Shown here: positions 27,965 to 40,600 of the stretch, piece by piece
Layout: every line of letters begins with the position of its first letter
How positions within the stretch are numbered: position 1 is the stretch's first letter
Assembly: GCA_965644315.1 (NCBI GenBank)
Contig: CBFFRQ010000069.1
Coordinates: forward strand, 1,116,001-1,180,000
Direction: 5' to 3'
Source: Caecitellus pseudoparvulus
Taxonomy: Eukaryota; Bigyra: Bicosoecida
Length of the DNA stretch: 64,000 bases
Made by a program: the position numbers and the translations under genes
The notes under the pieces: model-generated
Told to the model about the DNA's origin: nothing
The model's input: the letters and a program-made list of their open reading frames with translations, nothing else
The model's database searches: none

Positions 27965-30900
27965 ATGGTTTGGTTCGTTCAGGTAGCATTTGCTGCAGTG
28001 GCTGTGGCAGTTTGCCACGCCCAGCTCGTTGAAGTCGGGCAGCACGAGTGGATGCGAAAGCACGTTGGAGATGTCCAAACAGCAGCTCTTGTCCACCGCT
28101 CGTTCTTCGCCAGCTCACGACAGGGTGCGCTTGCGTCGGTGTCGGCGCGCACAGGCAACCTGAAGTGGAGGCAGACCATCGAGAAAGGTAAGTTTGCGCC
28201 ACTCACACGCCCCAAGGAACAGCCATGCCGATCCTGGCTGTTGTTGATGGCCCTGAGCCTGTGCATGATTTTGCCTTGGCCTCCCTCTCAGGTTCACTCT
28301 TGCGCGACCTCACGGCATCCAGTTCCTCAGTCACTGCGGCATTGACAGGCGCACCTGCAGGGCTCTGCTTTGTTCGTCAATGGGAAGCGGACTCTGGAAC
28401 TCTCGTCTGGGACGATGTAGTACGCGTATCTGCGACGGGGTCCACGGGCTCCCCGGTGCCTGCTCCTGTTCAAGTTGCTACACTTGTTGGGGAAGGAGAC
28501 GTGGAGGTGAGTGCGGAAATTGACGACGCTGACAGCTGTGCCAGTCACTGCCTGTGTTCGTTGCTGCTTTGGCGCAGACTGTCGCCCTTTGCGGCACCAT
28601 GCTCCAGGGCTGGGCTAAGCACGGGCGTCCAGCATGGAGCTGGTCATTGCCTCCCATGAAGTCGGCACATACTGCGGCGCACGTGCTGGGCATGGTGCAC
28701 AGCCGCGGAGCGGTGTATGTTGGAGTGTTGTTGGTAGCTTCAAAGGGGCAGGGCTCCATTGAGGTGCACGTGCTTCGTGCAAAGACAGGAGAACTGCTGA
28801 GGACCACCCCACTGGACGCCTTTTCTGATGAGGATTCATTGGCATCTGAGGCCATGGGGGGACGCTTCGCGCTGGCTGTCACCAGCCGAGGTGCCATGGC
28901 AGCTTTGATCACCGCGAATGGAAGTGTGTCAGCTGTCGGTCTTGCTGAAGGTGAAACATACTCTGTGTCTGGCACCGCTGGGCCGTGGAAGTCTATCCAA
29001 ACTCTTCAAGCTGCTGGGTTCAAGGGTGAAGCAGCCGCACCAGAAGCGTTTGAGCTGGTCGACCAAGTCGGGCACCACGCGGTGCTTGTGCCAAAGGACA
29101 CTGCTTTGGAGCTGGTTCGATTTTCACTGCGCACTCCTCATTCTGGGGTCTTCGCCGCCGCGTCACCCGGCGGGCTTGTGCTTGGAGCGAGGAGCGGCGC
29201 GCAGGTTGCAGTTCGGTTTGGGGACCAGGAGCACACATGGGCTGCCGGTTCCAGCGCAGGAAACTCCATAGTTGCAGCTTGGGCAAGTGTGTTTGCTCGG
29301 AAGCATGGCGTGGGCGTCCGGATGGTTGCCAAGCTTGAAAACTTGGGCCTGCGCGGGCAGACAGTCCTCTTCAGCGGGCATGAGGAAGCACTTGACGAGG
29401 AAGGCCCACGGAAGACTTCCCACAGTTGGAGCCGTGATGAAACTCTTTCAGCGGTAACGCACACCGTTGCTCTTGAGGCTGCTCCGTCAAGCTTGACGAA
29501 TGGGAAAACAAGCAGTGAGGACGGCAAGCATGCTGGCACCAGTTTGCATAGCGATCCAGCCTTGTCTTTCCAGTCCAGGATACAAGACCAAGCCTCAAGG
29601 GTTCCATCAGCACTAGCTTCATTTGCCGAGCTCCTCTCTACCATTGCGACGAATCCCGGTGCGGCGATTTTGCGGTGGGCGGCCAGCTCGAAGACCAACC
29701 GGGCAATGATGTCAGCCATCGGGCTCGAGCCTCCACCCACCCCCCGGACCCCTGCACCAGAGGCTTACGGATTTGACAAGACGCTGGTGATGCTTGCAAG
29801 GACAAGTCCTTCATCTGCGGAGCTTGTGGCAGTGCGTGCGGAAACAGGCCGGGAGCTGTGGCGCGTGCCTGGCTCAACCCTCGTAGCGGCCTCCTCTCAA
29901 CACACCCGGGAGGGCCAAATGACGTGCAATCTCATTGCGTCTCGAAAGCACCAGGCTGGTCAAGCTGCACCGGAAGTGATAGTGGTGCAGTCGTGGACGT
30001 CGGGGTCCACGCTCGTCTCTTGGCTGGATGGCTGGACCGGGGCTGTTCTTCGCCAGCAGGAGCTGAGCAGCCAAACTTCACATGTCATCGCCCTGGCAGC
30101 TGCGGCACCAGAGCTGGAAATGAGCACACCCATCCTCCTGTTAGGGCCGCTTGTTGAAGAAGACGGCCTCGTTTCTGTATCTGCGCACATGGCGCCAGCG
30201 CTCCCTGCCGTGGCCGCAGCCATCCAGGTGCTGCAACGTCAGATTATTGCCCATGTGCAGCACCCAACGCGGCCTGGGGCGCTCGTTGGTCTTCGATTCA
30301 GCGAACCACAGGCTTTCACCAGCTCGTCTCCGCTGGTGATGAGTGAGTCTTGGAGGGCATCCTCGCCGCTTGGCTCTGGTTTTACGAGCTCGTTTGCTTC
30401 ACTTCGGCCCAGGGATGATGCGCCCCCTGCCCCTGTCGGCCTGCCACTTGGAGATGATTCCGTTCTCATTCGATACCTTTCTCCTCACATTATTGCGCTG
30501 GTCAGCGAGAGCTCCGCCGGAGGCGGTGGGCCCCTGCCTGACTTGGTGTCGCCCGAAGCGAGCACTTTTGAGCAAGCAACTGCAAACGTTCATGGAGAAG
30601 GTGCTGGGGCTGCACATGTAAGTGGTGCAGCTCCGAATCACATCACTGTGCGACTCATTGACGCAGTGTCTGGGCGCACCTTGTTTGAGAAACAACATGT
30701 GGACTGTGCCGGTCCGGTTCACATCGTTCGGCTAGGAAACTGGGTGTCTTACTCATACTTGAACATGAGGACCGCTTCCTCTGAACTTTCGGTCATCGCA
30801 ATGTTTGCTGGTGCCCTTGGAGCTCATGAGGTCACTCCATGGGGAGGCGCTGACCAGCACTTGCCCGCATTTGAGTCCTCAGCGGACCGTGTGGAGCCTC

Positions 30901-31394
30901 AATCTGTGAAGATGCACACTTTCATTCTACCTCGCCAGCCCGCTCTGTTGGCGGCTTCCGAAACGCGGGAATCAATTACTCCTCAGCAAGTGCTGCTGGC
31001 CACTGAGAGCGGCTCAGTGATGGCGCTGCCTGCCCCACTGCTGGACCCTCGTCGCCCATTGGCCCCTCCGTCTGCCCACGAGAAAGCAGAGAAGCTGCTC
31101 CAATACGCACCGTTCCTGCCACTGTCCCACGAGGCCTTTGTGACGAAGGATGTGGTTGTGCCGCACATCACCCACCTGATTAGCACACCTACACAGCTGG
31201 AGTCAACGACCCTTGTCGTTGTTTGTGGACTGGACATTTTTGCCGGCAGACACCACCCCGTGAAAGCCTTTGATGTGTTGCCAGAAGATTTTAACGCGCC
31301 CCTTCTCATAGTGCTCATGGTGGCGCTTGCCGTCGGGACCGTGTACTTGCAACGACTGCTCAGGAGCAAGCAGCTGCGTGACAGCTGGAAGTAG
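27965..31394 (+). CDS. EMC1: ER membrane protein complex subunit 1 (three exons)
   Basis: The exons are 27965-28187, 28223-28506 and 28578-31394, giving 1,107 residues, slightly longer than animal EMC1. The introns are 35 nt (GTAAG...AACAG, phase 1) and 71 nt (GTGAG...GCGCAG, phase 0). A signal peptide (WFVQVAFAAVAVAVCHAQ) leads into lumenal beta-propeller repeats with PQQ-like phrases such as SARTGNLKWRQ, DSGTLVWDD and ETGRELWRVPG. The C-terminal EMC1 domain is clear: GPVHIVRLGNWVSY, LLATESGSVMALP, LLDPRRP, STTLVVVCGLDIF and AFDVLPEDF. It is followed by one transmembrane helix near 31290-31358 and a short basic cytosolic tail. EMC1 is the large lumenal subunit of the complex that inserts tail-anchored and multipass proteins into the ER membrane. 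The middle region has an unusual Ser/Thr-rich expansion near 29450-29600. Confidence 0.93.
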
Positions 31395-31668
31395 CAAGCA
31401 GCCCTTGCAGGCAGGCGAATTCATGTGTGGTTCGCCCAGTGACAGTTTACATGGCCCCGGTCCCTCCCGTGCCGCAGCACCGCTCCACCTTTCCGTTGCC
31501 GCAAAGCCAGATCTCGAGCAAAAACGCAAGTCTAATAAGGCACAGAATTCCTGTGTGACCACCGTTGAAGCAAGCTTTGCTGCAGACACTCTCGAAGTGC
31601 CTGCTCTTTGTTGCGCGTGGTGCAGCTGCTGAAGCAGAGATAGGCTACTGCCGCACGCGTTTGAGGCC
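31395..31668. other. Intergenic gap between EMC1 and the giant secreted gene
   Basis: These 274 bp hold the EMC1 3' end and the 5' region of the giant gene. No RNA gene, repeat or coding frame is evident. They must contain the promoter of a transcript longer than 32 kb. Confidence 0.5.
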
Positions 31669-34600
31669 ATGTGGCGCAGCACACGCTGCCTCGCACTCTG
31701 CGGCACACTGCTCCATTGCGGTCTCTCAATAGCTAAAGGTAGGATAATGACTTCATTCTTGTTTTCCTTGGAGGGAAACGTGCTGCTCATGGCACTGCTG
31801 GCGATCGTGCATACTGCTGCGTTTCGTGTCTATGGTGTTTCGCCCAGAGCTGCAGCTGCAGCGCTCTCTCTGCCACGTGCACCCCTACCCGCCCCCACAG
31901 GATCAACACTAGAATCTGTCAGCCACCTAGAAGAGCATCGCTCAGGTATGCTTTGCTTGTGTGCAGCAGCAGCGCGTTTCCAGCAGCCTGAGCGGCACTG
32001 TGAGCACTTCCGCGTGCCACGCACTTGCAATGCGCAGGTCCTGGAGCGCCAGCTACTGTGGATCTCTTTGTCGCCTCCTCTTCTGCGCTCAGAGTTGATT
32101 TCACTCCACCAGAGGATGACGGAGGAGCATCAGTCACAGCGTTCAAAGTTGAGTGGGACACGGCGCCACCAGTTCAAGAGATTCAGGTGATCAGCACCTC
32201 CCTTGACCTGGGGCCAAATGAGATTCAAGAAGTCTCAACTTCAGGCATTCATGAAGATGAAGTCCAAGTGATCAAAACATCAGTCGATGAACTTCCCGAA
32301 GTCCAGATTGTCTCGACTTCTGCTGCGCCTGGTGAAGTGCTTGGAGGCTCTTTCTCACTCCTACTTGACTTGTCTTCACGCGGAGGGGCAAGGTTCACCT
32401 CAGGAAGCATTCCTCACCACGCAACGTCAGCACAGTTTGCAGCCCTGCTCGAGGCTATGCCCCCAATTGAACGGGCCAATGTGAGCCGGGCGGGCCCAAA
32501 TGGAGAGGGGGGCTACCAGTGGACAGTCACGTTTCTTTCACTTCACGGTGATGTCCCCGAGCTTGCCGTGGCCACATCCTCGTTGACTGGAACGGGTTCA
32601 GAAGTCAGCATTCGCACCGTTCAAGACGGGATGACCATCAGCGGCTCCTTCAAGTTGGCATTCCAAGGAGCAGAGACAGCGGCAATCCCTCACGACGCAA
32701 GTGACGCAGAGCTCGCTACGGCTCTCATGGATCTGGTGAGCATTCCGTCGGTAGAGGTAAACAAGGTGTTCGAGGATGCAAGCGGGGGCTCGGAGTGGGC
32801 TGTAACATTCAACAGCCCATACAATCGGGGAGACGTTCCTTCGCTGACAGCAGTCTCGATGCTGAATGGCCCGAATCCAAGCATATCCATTTGCTCGGAT
32901 GGCAGCCAGACTGGGATTTGTCAGAACACGACGACCCTGTCCAGGAGGGGAAATGAGCTGGCAGGCTCTTTCTCTCTGGCATTCGGGGGGCAAGAAACAG
33001 GCCCCATCCCTCACAATGTCAGCGCAGCTGGGCTCAAGGGGGCTCTGGAGAGCCTTAGCGGCATCGGTACAGTCGATGTGAGCCAGGGACCAGTCGATCA
33101 GACGGGGGGGTCAAGTTGGCAAGTCCTCTTTGCTACAGATGCCGGAAACCTCCCGCTCTTGTCTGCTCGGTCCTTCCTCACAGGCACGGGCGCGACAGTG
33201 CAAGTCAACACTGTTCACAACGGCACTGTACAAGAACAACAGCGCCTTTCGCTGGATCCCGCTGCTTCTGGGCAGTTTGGTATTGTGCTCCCCAGCCCTT
33301 GGTTTGCTGTGGCAGTATCCCCTGCCATTTGGATCGAAGCAGGCAATTGCACCCAAACTGCAAACAATGTCAGAGCCGCGCTGCAGGCGACAGTTAGTGT
33401 CGGCGCCGTGAATGTGGCATGTGCCTCTGACAGTCTGCTGGACATGGTGATCACTTTCATGGAGAAGGCTGGCGACTTTCCGCTGGTAGGACTGCAAACA
33501 GTCCCAGCCCCCAACTTCCCAAACCTTACAGTCCCCTACTCAGGACAGCCGCCGATGGTCACTGGCGTTGTTGATGGCACAGGTGTGAAGCTTGGAGGGA
33601 TGCTTGCTCTTTCCCACGGTGGAGAGCGAACTGGTTACCTCCCATTCAACGCTTCAGCTTCCCAGCTGCAGTCTGCGCTTCAGGCCATCCCATCGCTGGG
33701 CCGGGTTCAGGTGTCACGGGCAACGTCAGGTCCTAACGACGAGCAATCATGGTCTGTCACCTTTGTGGATGCAGTCGGGCCACAACAGCTGATAGGGCTT
33801 GATGCTGTTACTCTCACTGGCACGCGTGTTTCGGCCTCTGTGCGGAAGCAGCGAGAGGGAACCTTGCCTGGCTTCAATCAAGGTCCTGGAGGACTTGCCT
33901 TCGGCAGTGCCGTCGTTACAGACCTGACTGTATCAAGCTACATGATCGATAACCTCCGTCAAGGTGTCCCGTACTTTGTCCGTGTGTCAGCAGCAACTGC
34001 AGCAGGCTACGGTCCAGCCAGGGTCGCTCAGCCAGCAAGCGGCACCCCTTTTCCACAGCTCCCAGCAGGACCGCAAGAGGTGAGCTTGCAGTCAAAGTCT
34101 GGAGATTCTTTGGTGGTGTCTTTTCTGCCTACTCCTGACGATGGAGGTCTCGAGATTGTTGAGTACTTGGTGGAGCTCGATACAGCCCCATTTGCCGACG
34201 AGATTCAAGAAGTGGAGGTTACAACAGCTGTCACCAACGAGGTGCAGAGAGTCACGACCGCGGCAAACGATGAAGATGAAGTGCAGGTCATCCGGTTACT
34301 ATCGACTGCTTCTTCGACCAATATTGTCAATGAGGTTCAGGCCGTTGCGTGCAATGGTGTGGGGGGCGCATTCCGCCTGAACTTTGACGGCCACTTTACG
34401 GACGCGATATCGTTTGACGCCCCCCTTACATCGACTGGCCGCGGAGATTCTGTCGAAGAGGCCTTGGAGCGACTGCCTAACCTTGTCGATGTAATGGTTG
34501 AAAATTCTGGTGGACCCTCGGCTTCTCAGCAAGTGGCGTGTGCTGGCGGAACGCCACAGGAAGTCTTGGTTACCTTCATCGACACACTGCCTTTCCAAGG

Positions 34601-37600
34601 GGATGTACCCTTAATGACTGCAGACTTCGAAAGTCTGGAAGGGTTCAAGCATATCTCAATTAGTGAAGTGACGCAAGGCTCCGCGCCACTCTCCGGCAAC
34701 TTCGACTTGCACTTTGCCGGTGCCACCACAAGTATTGCCGTGACTGCATCTGCTGCCCAAGTGCAAAACGCCCTCACTGCCCTGCCCGCCATTGATGATG
34801 TCATAGTTGTAGAGCAGCTGAGCACAGCCTGCCCGTCCAGCGTAGGATGTGTGGATTGGCTTGTTTCTTTCACTGGCTCACAGGTAGGCGGCGATGTTCC
34901 CGCCTTGGAGGCCACGTGGGATACCCTGAAGGGAAACGGGGCCGCCGTTTCTATCTGCAGCGGGTCCTCTTGCACAGGCGCCCATCCCCTGCCATCTTCT
35001 GCTTTCCATGATGGAAATGAGCTGCGTGGCACGTTTTCTCTCTCATTGCTTGGCCACTCGACGCCGGAACTTCCCTTCGACGTGTCAGACACGGTGCTGC
35101 AGTCTGCTTTGAATTCTCTCCCAAACGTTGGATCCGTGAATGTGAGCAGAAGCATGCCAGATGAGCAAGGTGGATACTCCTGGGATGTGGAGTTTACCAG
35201 CCTTCCTGGGTCCTTCCCGCCCGGGAGCGGCAACGCCGCTCAGCTGGAGGTCGATGCGTCAAACCTTCAAGGGGTTGGGGCTCAAGCTGCCGTGTCCACT
35301 ATTCAGGACGGCTCACCGGGCCTTAGCGGCTCATTCTCTCTGGCGATGGGAAGTGACGAAACTGAACGTCTCCGCTTTGACGCGACTGCGGGCGAGGTGC
35401 GGGGAGCGCTTGAAAGGCTGACCAGTGTTGGCTCTGTTGAGGTTCAACGACGCACGACGTCGACTGGATTCAAGTGGCAGATAACTTTCGCGGGCTGTCG
35501 TGCATTGCCCCCCATTAACATTTTTGGTGAGAATGTGCAACAGTGCAGTCCAGGGAACCTCCCTGAGATTGCTGTAGACACGACCCAGCTTCAGGATATG
35601 GGCTTGAGTTCACCATCTGCGAAGCAGGTGCAGGCTGGGTCTGGAGATGGACCTGAGTACACCGTGCGCAGCTTCCGGGACCTCACAAGTCCCCTGCCGT
35701 ACCAGGTCCAATTTGAGGGCCTTCGACAAGGTGCTTTGTACTATGTTCGCGTCGCGACAAGGTCCCTGCTCTCGGCCGGCACTCGAGTACTGTCCTCCCC
35801 TCCTTCATTGGCTCCTTCCAACCAAGTGCCTTCCGCACCACCAGCCCCCGCACTGAGCTCTTCGACACCAAACTCCCTCTTCTTGAACTGGGAAGCACCC
35901 TTGCACACTGGAGGAGCACCGATCACCGGCTATCAGCTTCAGATGAACACCTGGGCGGGCGGGGAAGAGTGGCAGCTTGTGTACGACGGAACACTCGCTG
36001 CTAGCACGCGAAGTGCAGAGGTGTCAAAGCCTATGATTGAGGCTGGTAGACGGTATCGATTTCGAGTATTGGCTATGAACAGTGTTGGGTCATCTCTGCC
36101 TTCAGAAGTGGGAATTTTTGCAGCACGGGCCCCAGTGGAGCCGATGCCACCTCCTTTGCCTCAACCGTGGACCGGGACAGGCCACGGGCTTCCTCAAATC
36201 TCCGGTGATGCTGTGGTCGCAGCATTGCTTTCACCACCGCACGACAATGGAGGATCACAAGTGCTGGACTTTAGTGTCAAAGTTGTCGGTGCAGGCTTGC
36301 AGACCGCAACAGAAGCCACCATGGGTGACCTTGAGCAGCAGTTGGTGCGCGTGGACTTGTCGCATGGCACTTCCGGGGTGTTCCGTCTGAGTTACGGGGA
36401 ATGGGAAACGCGAGCGCTCTCTGTTTCTAACATTTCGCAGCTCCTTGACATGAACGACGTCGCTGCAGAGTTTGAGGGCGCTTTTTCAGCAGGGGGGGGG
36501 TTCGGAGGTCTTGTACTAGCGACTGCAGCGTCCTCTGGACCTGTGCTGCAGGTGACGCTTACCTTCACAGGTGTTGGGGGGAGCCTTCCGAATCTGAGAA
36601 TAACTTCCGAGGATTTGGCCAGTCCTTCTGCTGTCTCCGTTTCGCCCGTTTCCGCAGGTGCAGGCCAACCTCTTGTGCAGCAGTTTGTAGCAACAGCCAC
36701 TGGTGTGCCTGCTGCCGCTTCGGTTGAGTTCCGATCCTCTGATGGACAATCGGCGATCGTGTCTCTCGATGACCCCGCTCATTCGGTCGCGTCTGCTTTA
36801 TCTTCGATGGGCCGGCGGGTTAGCTGCTTCATTCGTACCCCCTCCTCTGCCCAGCGAATCTACATCATCGTGACCCACGGTGGAATGCCCGTTACCGCCG
36901 ACCCGGCACTCTCCGCACTGGCGACAGGTGCTCAAGTGGAGACTACCGTGCTGAAGAAACGGAGCTTCGTGCATGTTGAGTACGGGTTGCTGGAGGGGTC
37001 TGTCTATCAATTGACTGCCCGAGTGAGAAACGCAGTGGGCTGGTCTGGGGAGAGTGGCCAAGCCAGCATCCTTGCAGCTTCTGCACCGTACGCACAACCC
37101 GCACCTTCCTACACTGATGTTCAACCAACAAGCATTGCCTTAGAGTGGGCTGCTCCTGGCCAAGACGGGGGGTCACCTGTGACTGGATTCAAGGTTTTCA
37201 TGTTCCCATCTGTCCCACGCAACACGGCCGCACGCCCACAAGCTGTCGATGTAGAGTCACAACGAGTTGAATTGTCTGTTACAGCCCCCACAGATGAGAT
37301 TCAGCGGATCGAAGTCAATGCTTCGAGTGGCTCTTTCTCCGTCTTGTACACGAGCAGATCCAGTGGAGCAGTGGTCAACGCTGGACCACTGGATGTACAA
37401 GACGGGCTCTCAAACGTTGCCCTTCTTCAGTCTTCCTTCCGAGCGCACTGCCGCCAAGTGCCGGAGCTTTGCAATGTTGTTGTGACCAATGGAGCTGGTG
37501 TGGCCCCACTGGCATTGCATGTGCAGTGGCCAAGTATTCATGGTGACATTCCCACGCTTGGCGTCATCGACGGCACTCTGGACCCGCAGAACAGCGTGTC

Positions 37601-40600
37601 CGCATCGGAGCTCGTGAGAGGTGGATCAACGCTTGGAGGTGACTTCACTCTGTCGATGGGAGGCCTACATACAAGGCACATCTCTGTGGCAGCATCAGCG
37701 AGCACTCTTCAGGCGGAGTTAGAGAGCTTGGGTTCGATTGGGCAGGTAATTGTGCAAGGCCCTCACAAGCTCGACGGCCACGGTTCGGTGGCATGGGACA
37801 TCTTGTTCGTTGACTCTGTGGGGAACCTCCCGCAGCTGCAAGTCTCGTCAGGGCGCCTCGAAGGGAAGAATGCCTTCGGTCGCGTGTTCACGGTGGTGGA
37901 TGGCTCAACCGCAGTTCTGGCTTGGGATGGAACAGGCAAGGCAAACACTCACTCCGCTTTGATCCATGGTTTAGTTCCGGATAACACGTACGCCTTCAAG
38001 GTTGTTCCCCTCAATGCTGCCGGCAATGGAGTGCCGTCTGCAGCCTCCCAGACGGTCGTGACTAGATCTGGCGCCTCAGCCGCTCACTCAACGGCCAGAG
38101 GTGCTGCGCTGCGCCAAGGCATGGCAGGGGTCGTGTTTGAGCAGCAGCAGGTGCTCGTCATGGCACAAGGCTCGCCGAGTAACCTCGTGGGTGCTTCTTT
38201 CAAGCTCCGTCTGGGAAGTCATGGCGCTTTGTCGGAGCCCATCTCGGCAGCTGCTAGCCCAAGTGATGTTGAGCGTGCATTGTCTGGATTGTCGTTCACA
38301 GATGGCGTCTCATCGTCGACCATCATGAATGTCAGGGTGTCACGCGCAACACATGAATCTGATGGTAGTGCCTTTACCATCACCTTCCTGGGAAATCCTG
38401 GAAATCTTCCAGAGTTGCAACCACTTGAAGAGCTTGGTTTTGCTGGTGGTGCTCACGTGCAGGTCAGGGAGTTCGTGGAAGGCTCTGCGAATCAGTTCGT
38501 CATTGAACCCAGAAAGGCCAACGGCCAAGTGGTCCGCGACATCTTGACAGCAGAGGGCTTCAGCGGCTCGGATGTGTTCCTTACCGAATTGTGGGACGAT
38601 GCCGAGCAAGGCGAGCAAGGGACGCACACTTGGGCTGCTGATGGTGAAGTGGCCTCGTACAACCCGCCTGTGTATGAGATCCAGCATGTCACGCTTCGCA
38701 CTCCCGTGGGGGCACAGGCAACTTCTTTCTTGTTGGAGTTTGGGAATGCGCTCTACCCGCTTGGTGTTCACACGACGAGCGTCTTGAACGCCTCCTCATC
38801 CGCGGGTGACCTGCAAACTGCCCTCCAGCTTCTCCCAGGCTTGGGGGCTGTTGACGTGACAAGGACTGAAACTTTGGGTACGCTTTCAACGACAGTCTGG
38901 GCTGTTACTTTCCTCGGTACGCTTGGAGATGTTCCGTTGATGCGAGGCCTCGCGGTTTCGCTGAGCCAGAATGCTTCCGTGCTCGTCACGCCCCAGCAGG
39001 ATGGCGTGGCTGAGGTGCAAACTGTGACAACCTCCTCGACAAGTCAGTACGTGCCAGAGATACAGCGTCTGTCTTTCTTGGGGTTCTCTGGGGATGTGTT
39101 TGACCCTTCTGGGCCTAGTGCAGTCTTCTCGATTGACTATGAAGGAGGAGCGGTGGATGTTGACACTTCCGTTGATACGCCTTCCTCCTTGGAGGAAAAG
39201 CTGGAGGCATTGCCCGGAATCGACGACGTGGAGGTGCTTTGGAATGTTCAAGATAGTGTGCTGGATGTTTCCTTCCATCAGCCCACGGGTGATGTCAGCG
39301 CGATATCAGCTTCGCTTCTGTCCTCAAGTGATGGGTGCGCCGCCACGAGTGCATGCAAGCTTGTCTGTGACGAAGCCCGCAAAGGCTCCACGGCCATGCA
39401 GGGCACTTTTGTTCTGGCCTTCGGTGAAGGTGATGGGAGTGTCTCGGGCAGTATTCGACATGATGCTACTGCCGCCGAGGTGCAGTCCGCGCTGGATTCA
39501 CTGGCGCCCATTGGTGGCACAGCAGTGCAACGGCACCGCTTTGGATCGAATGGCTTCAGATGGACTGTCACATTTATCAAGAACGCGGGAAATCTTCCAA
39601 TGCTGCAGGCACTGCCCCAAGTGCATGAGATCCAGAGGATTGAATTGACGGGGGGCAGCCCGACGCCGATTCAAGGCGGCTTCTCACTTCTACTTGGACA
39701 CGAAAGAACTGCTGTCCTTCCTTTCGATGCGACGGCAGATGAAGTGAAGAACGAACTGCAAGGCCTGAACGCCCTGCACCATGTCGAGGTCTCGAGACAA
39801 GGGCCCATCGGAAACGGCCAGTTTTCTTGGACAGTCACGTTCCGGGACCCTGCGGGGGACGTGCCAGCGCTTCAAGCGGATGGAACTCACCTGCAGGGCT
39901 CCTCCGCCGAAATCACCGTTGAGACTCTGGAGGAAGGAGTGTCCAGAAGTCTTGTAGGCCCACAGGCGTCAGTGCGCGTCGAAGAGCGCGTCGCTGGCCT
40001 TCCAAGCTACACAGGAAGGTACACCCCTGCTCAAGTCGGGCCGTACTTCCTGGCGGTGCGCCAACTCCTGCCGGGGGGCCTCCAAGCGAGCTACTATGAC
40101 AACCAGTGGCTTCAAGGGGCGGCATCAATGACTCGCACAGACCCTGTCATTGACTTCAACTGGGGCACAGGTCTGGTCACTCATTTTGGTAGAGACTATG
40201 TCTCTGCAAGGTGGCACGGGAAAATCGTGCATGCCCGCTCAGAGGTTGTAGCTCTGCACCTTTCTGGAGACGAGGGATTCCGCCTTTACTTTGACCATGA
40301 ACTCGTCATTGACAGGTGGGACTCATGCTGCTCGCCAGCCCATGCCAAGGTAAACTTCACGGCGAAGGCTTTCCACGACTTGAAGGTCGAGTTTCGGGAG
40401 CAGCTAGGGCCAGCATTCATCAGGTTGCAGTGGACTTCAGACACACTGCCACTGGAAGTTATTCCTCCAACAGCACTGTACTCGGCTGAACACATTCTTG
40501 GTTCACCGTTCAGCCTTGAGGTAGTGCCGGGTGCTGCCGACTACCCGTTCACTGATGCGAATGGTGCCGGCCTGTCCCACGCTGTGGCTGGGGTCACCTC

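Noticed and set aside
31669-32190. Single-exon 173-residue protein at the start of the giant gene
   Set aside because: The frame reads through two clear introns. Splicing links the signal peptide to the first FN3 domain in phase, while the unspliced frame shows no domain.
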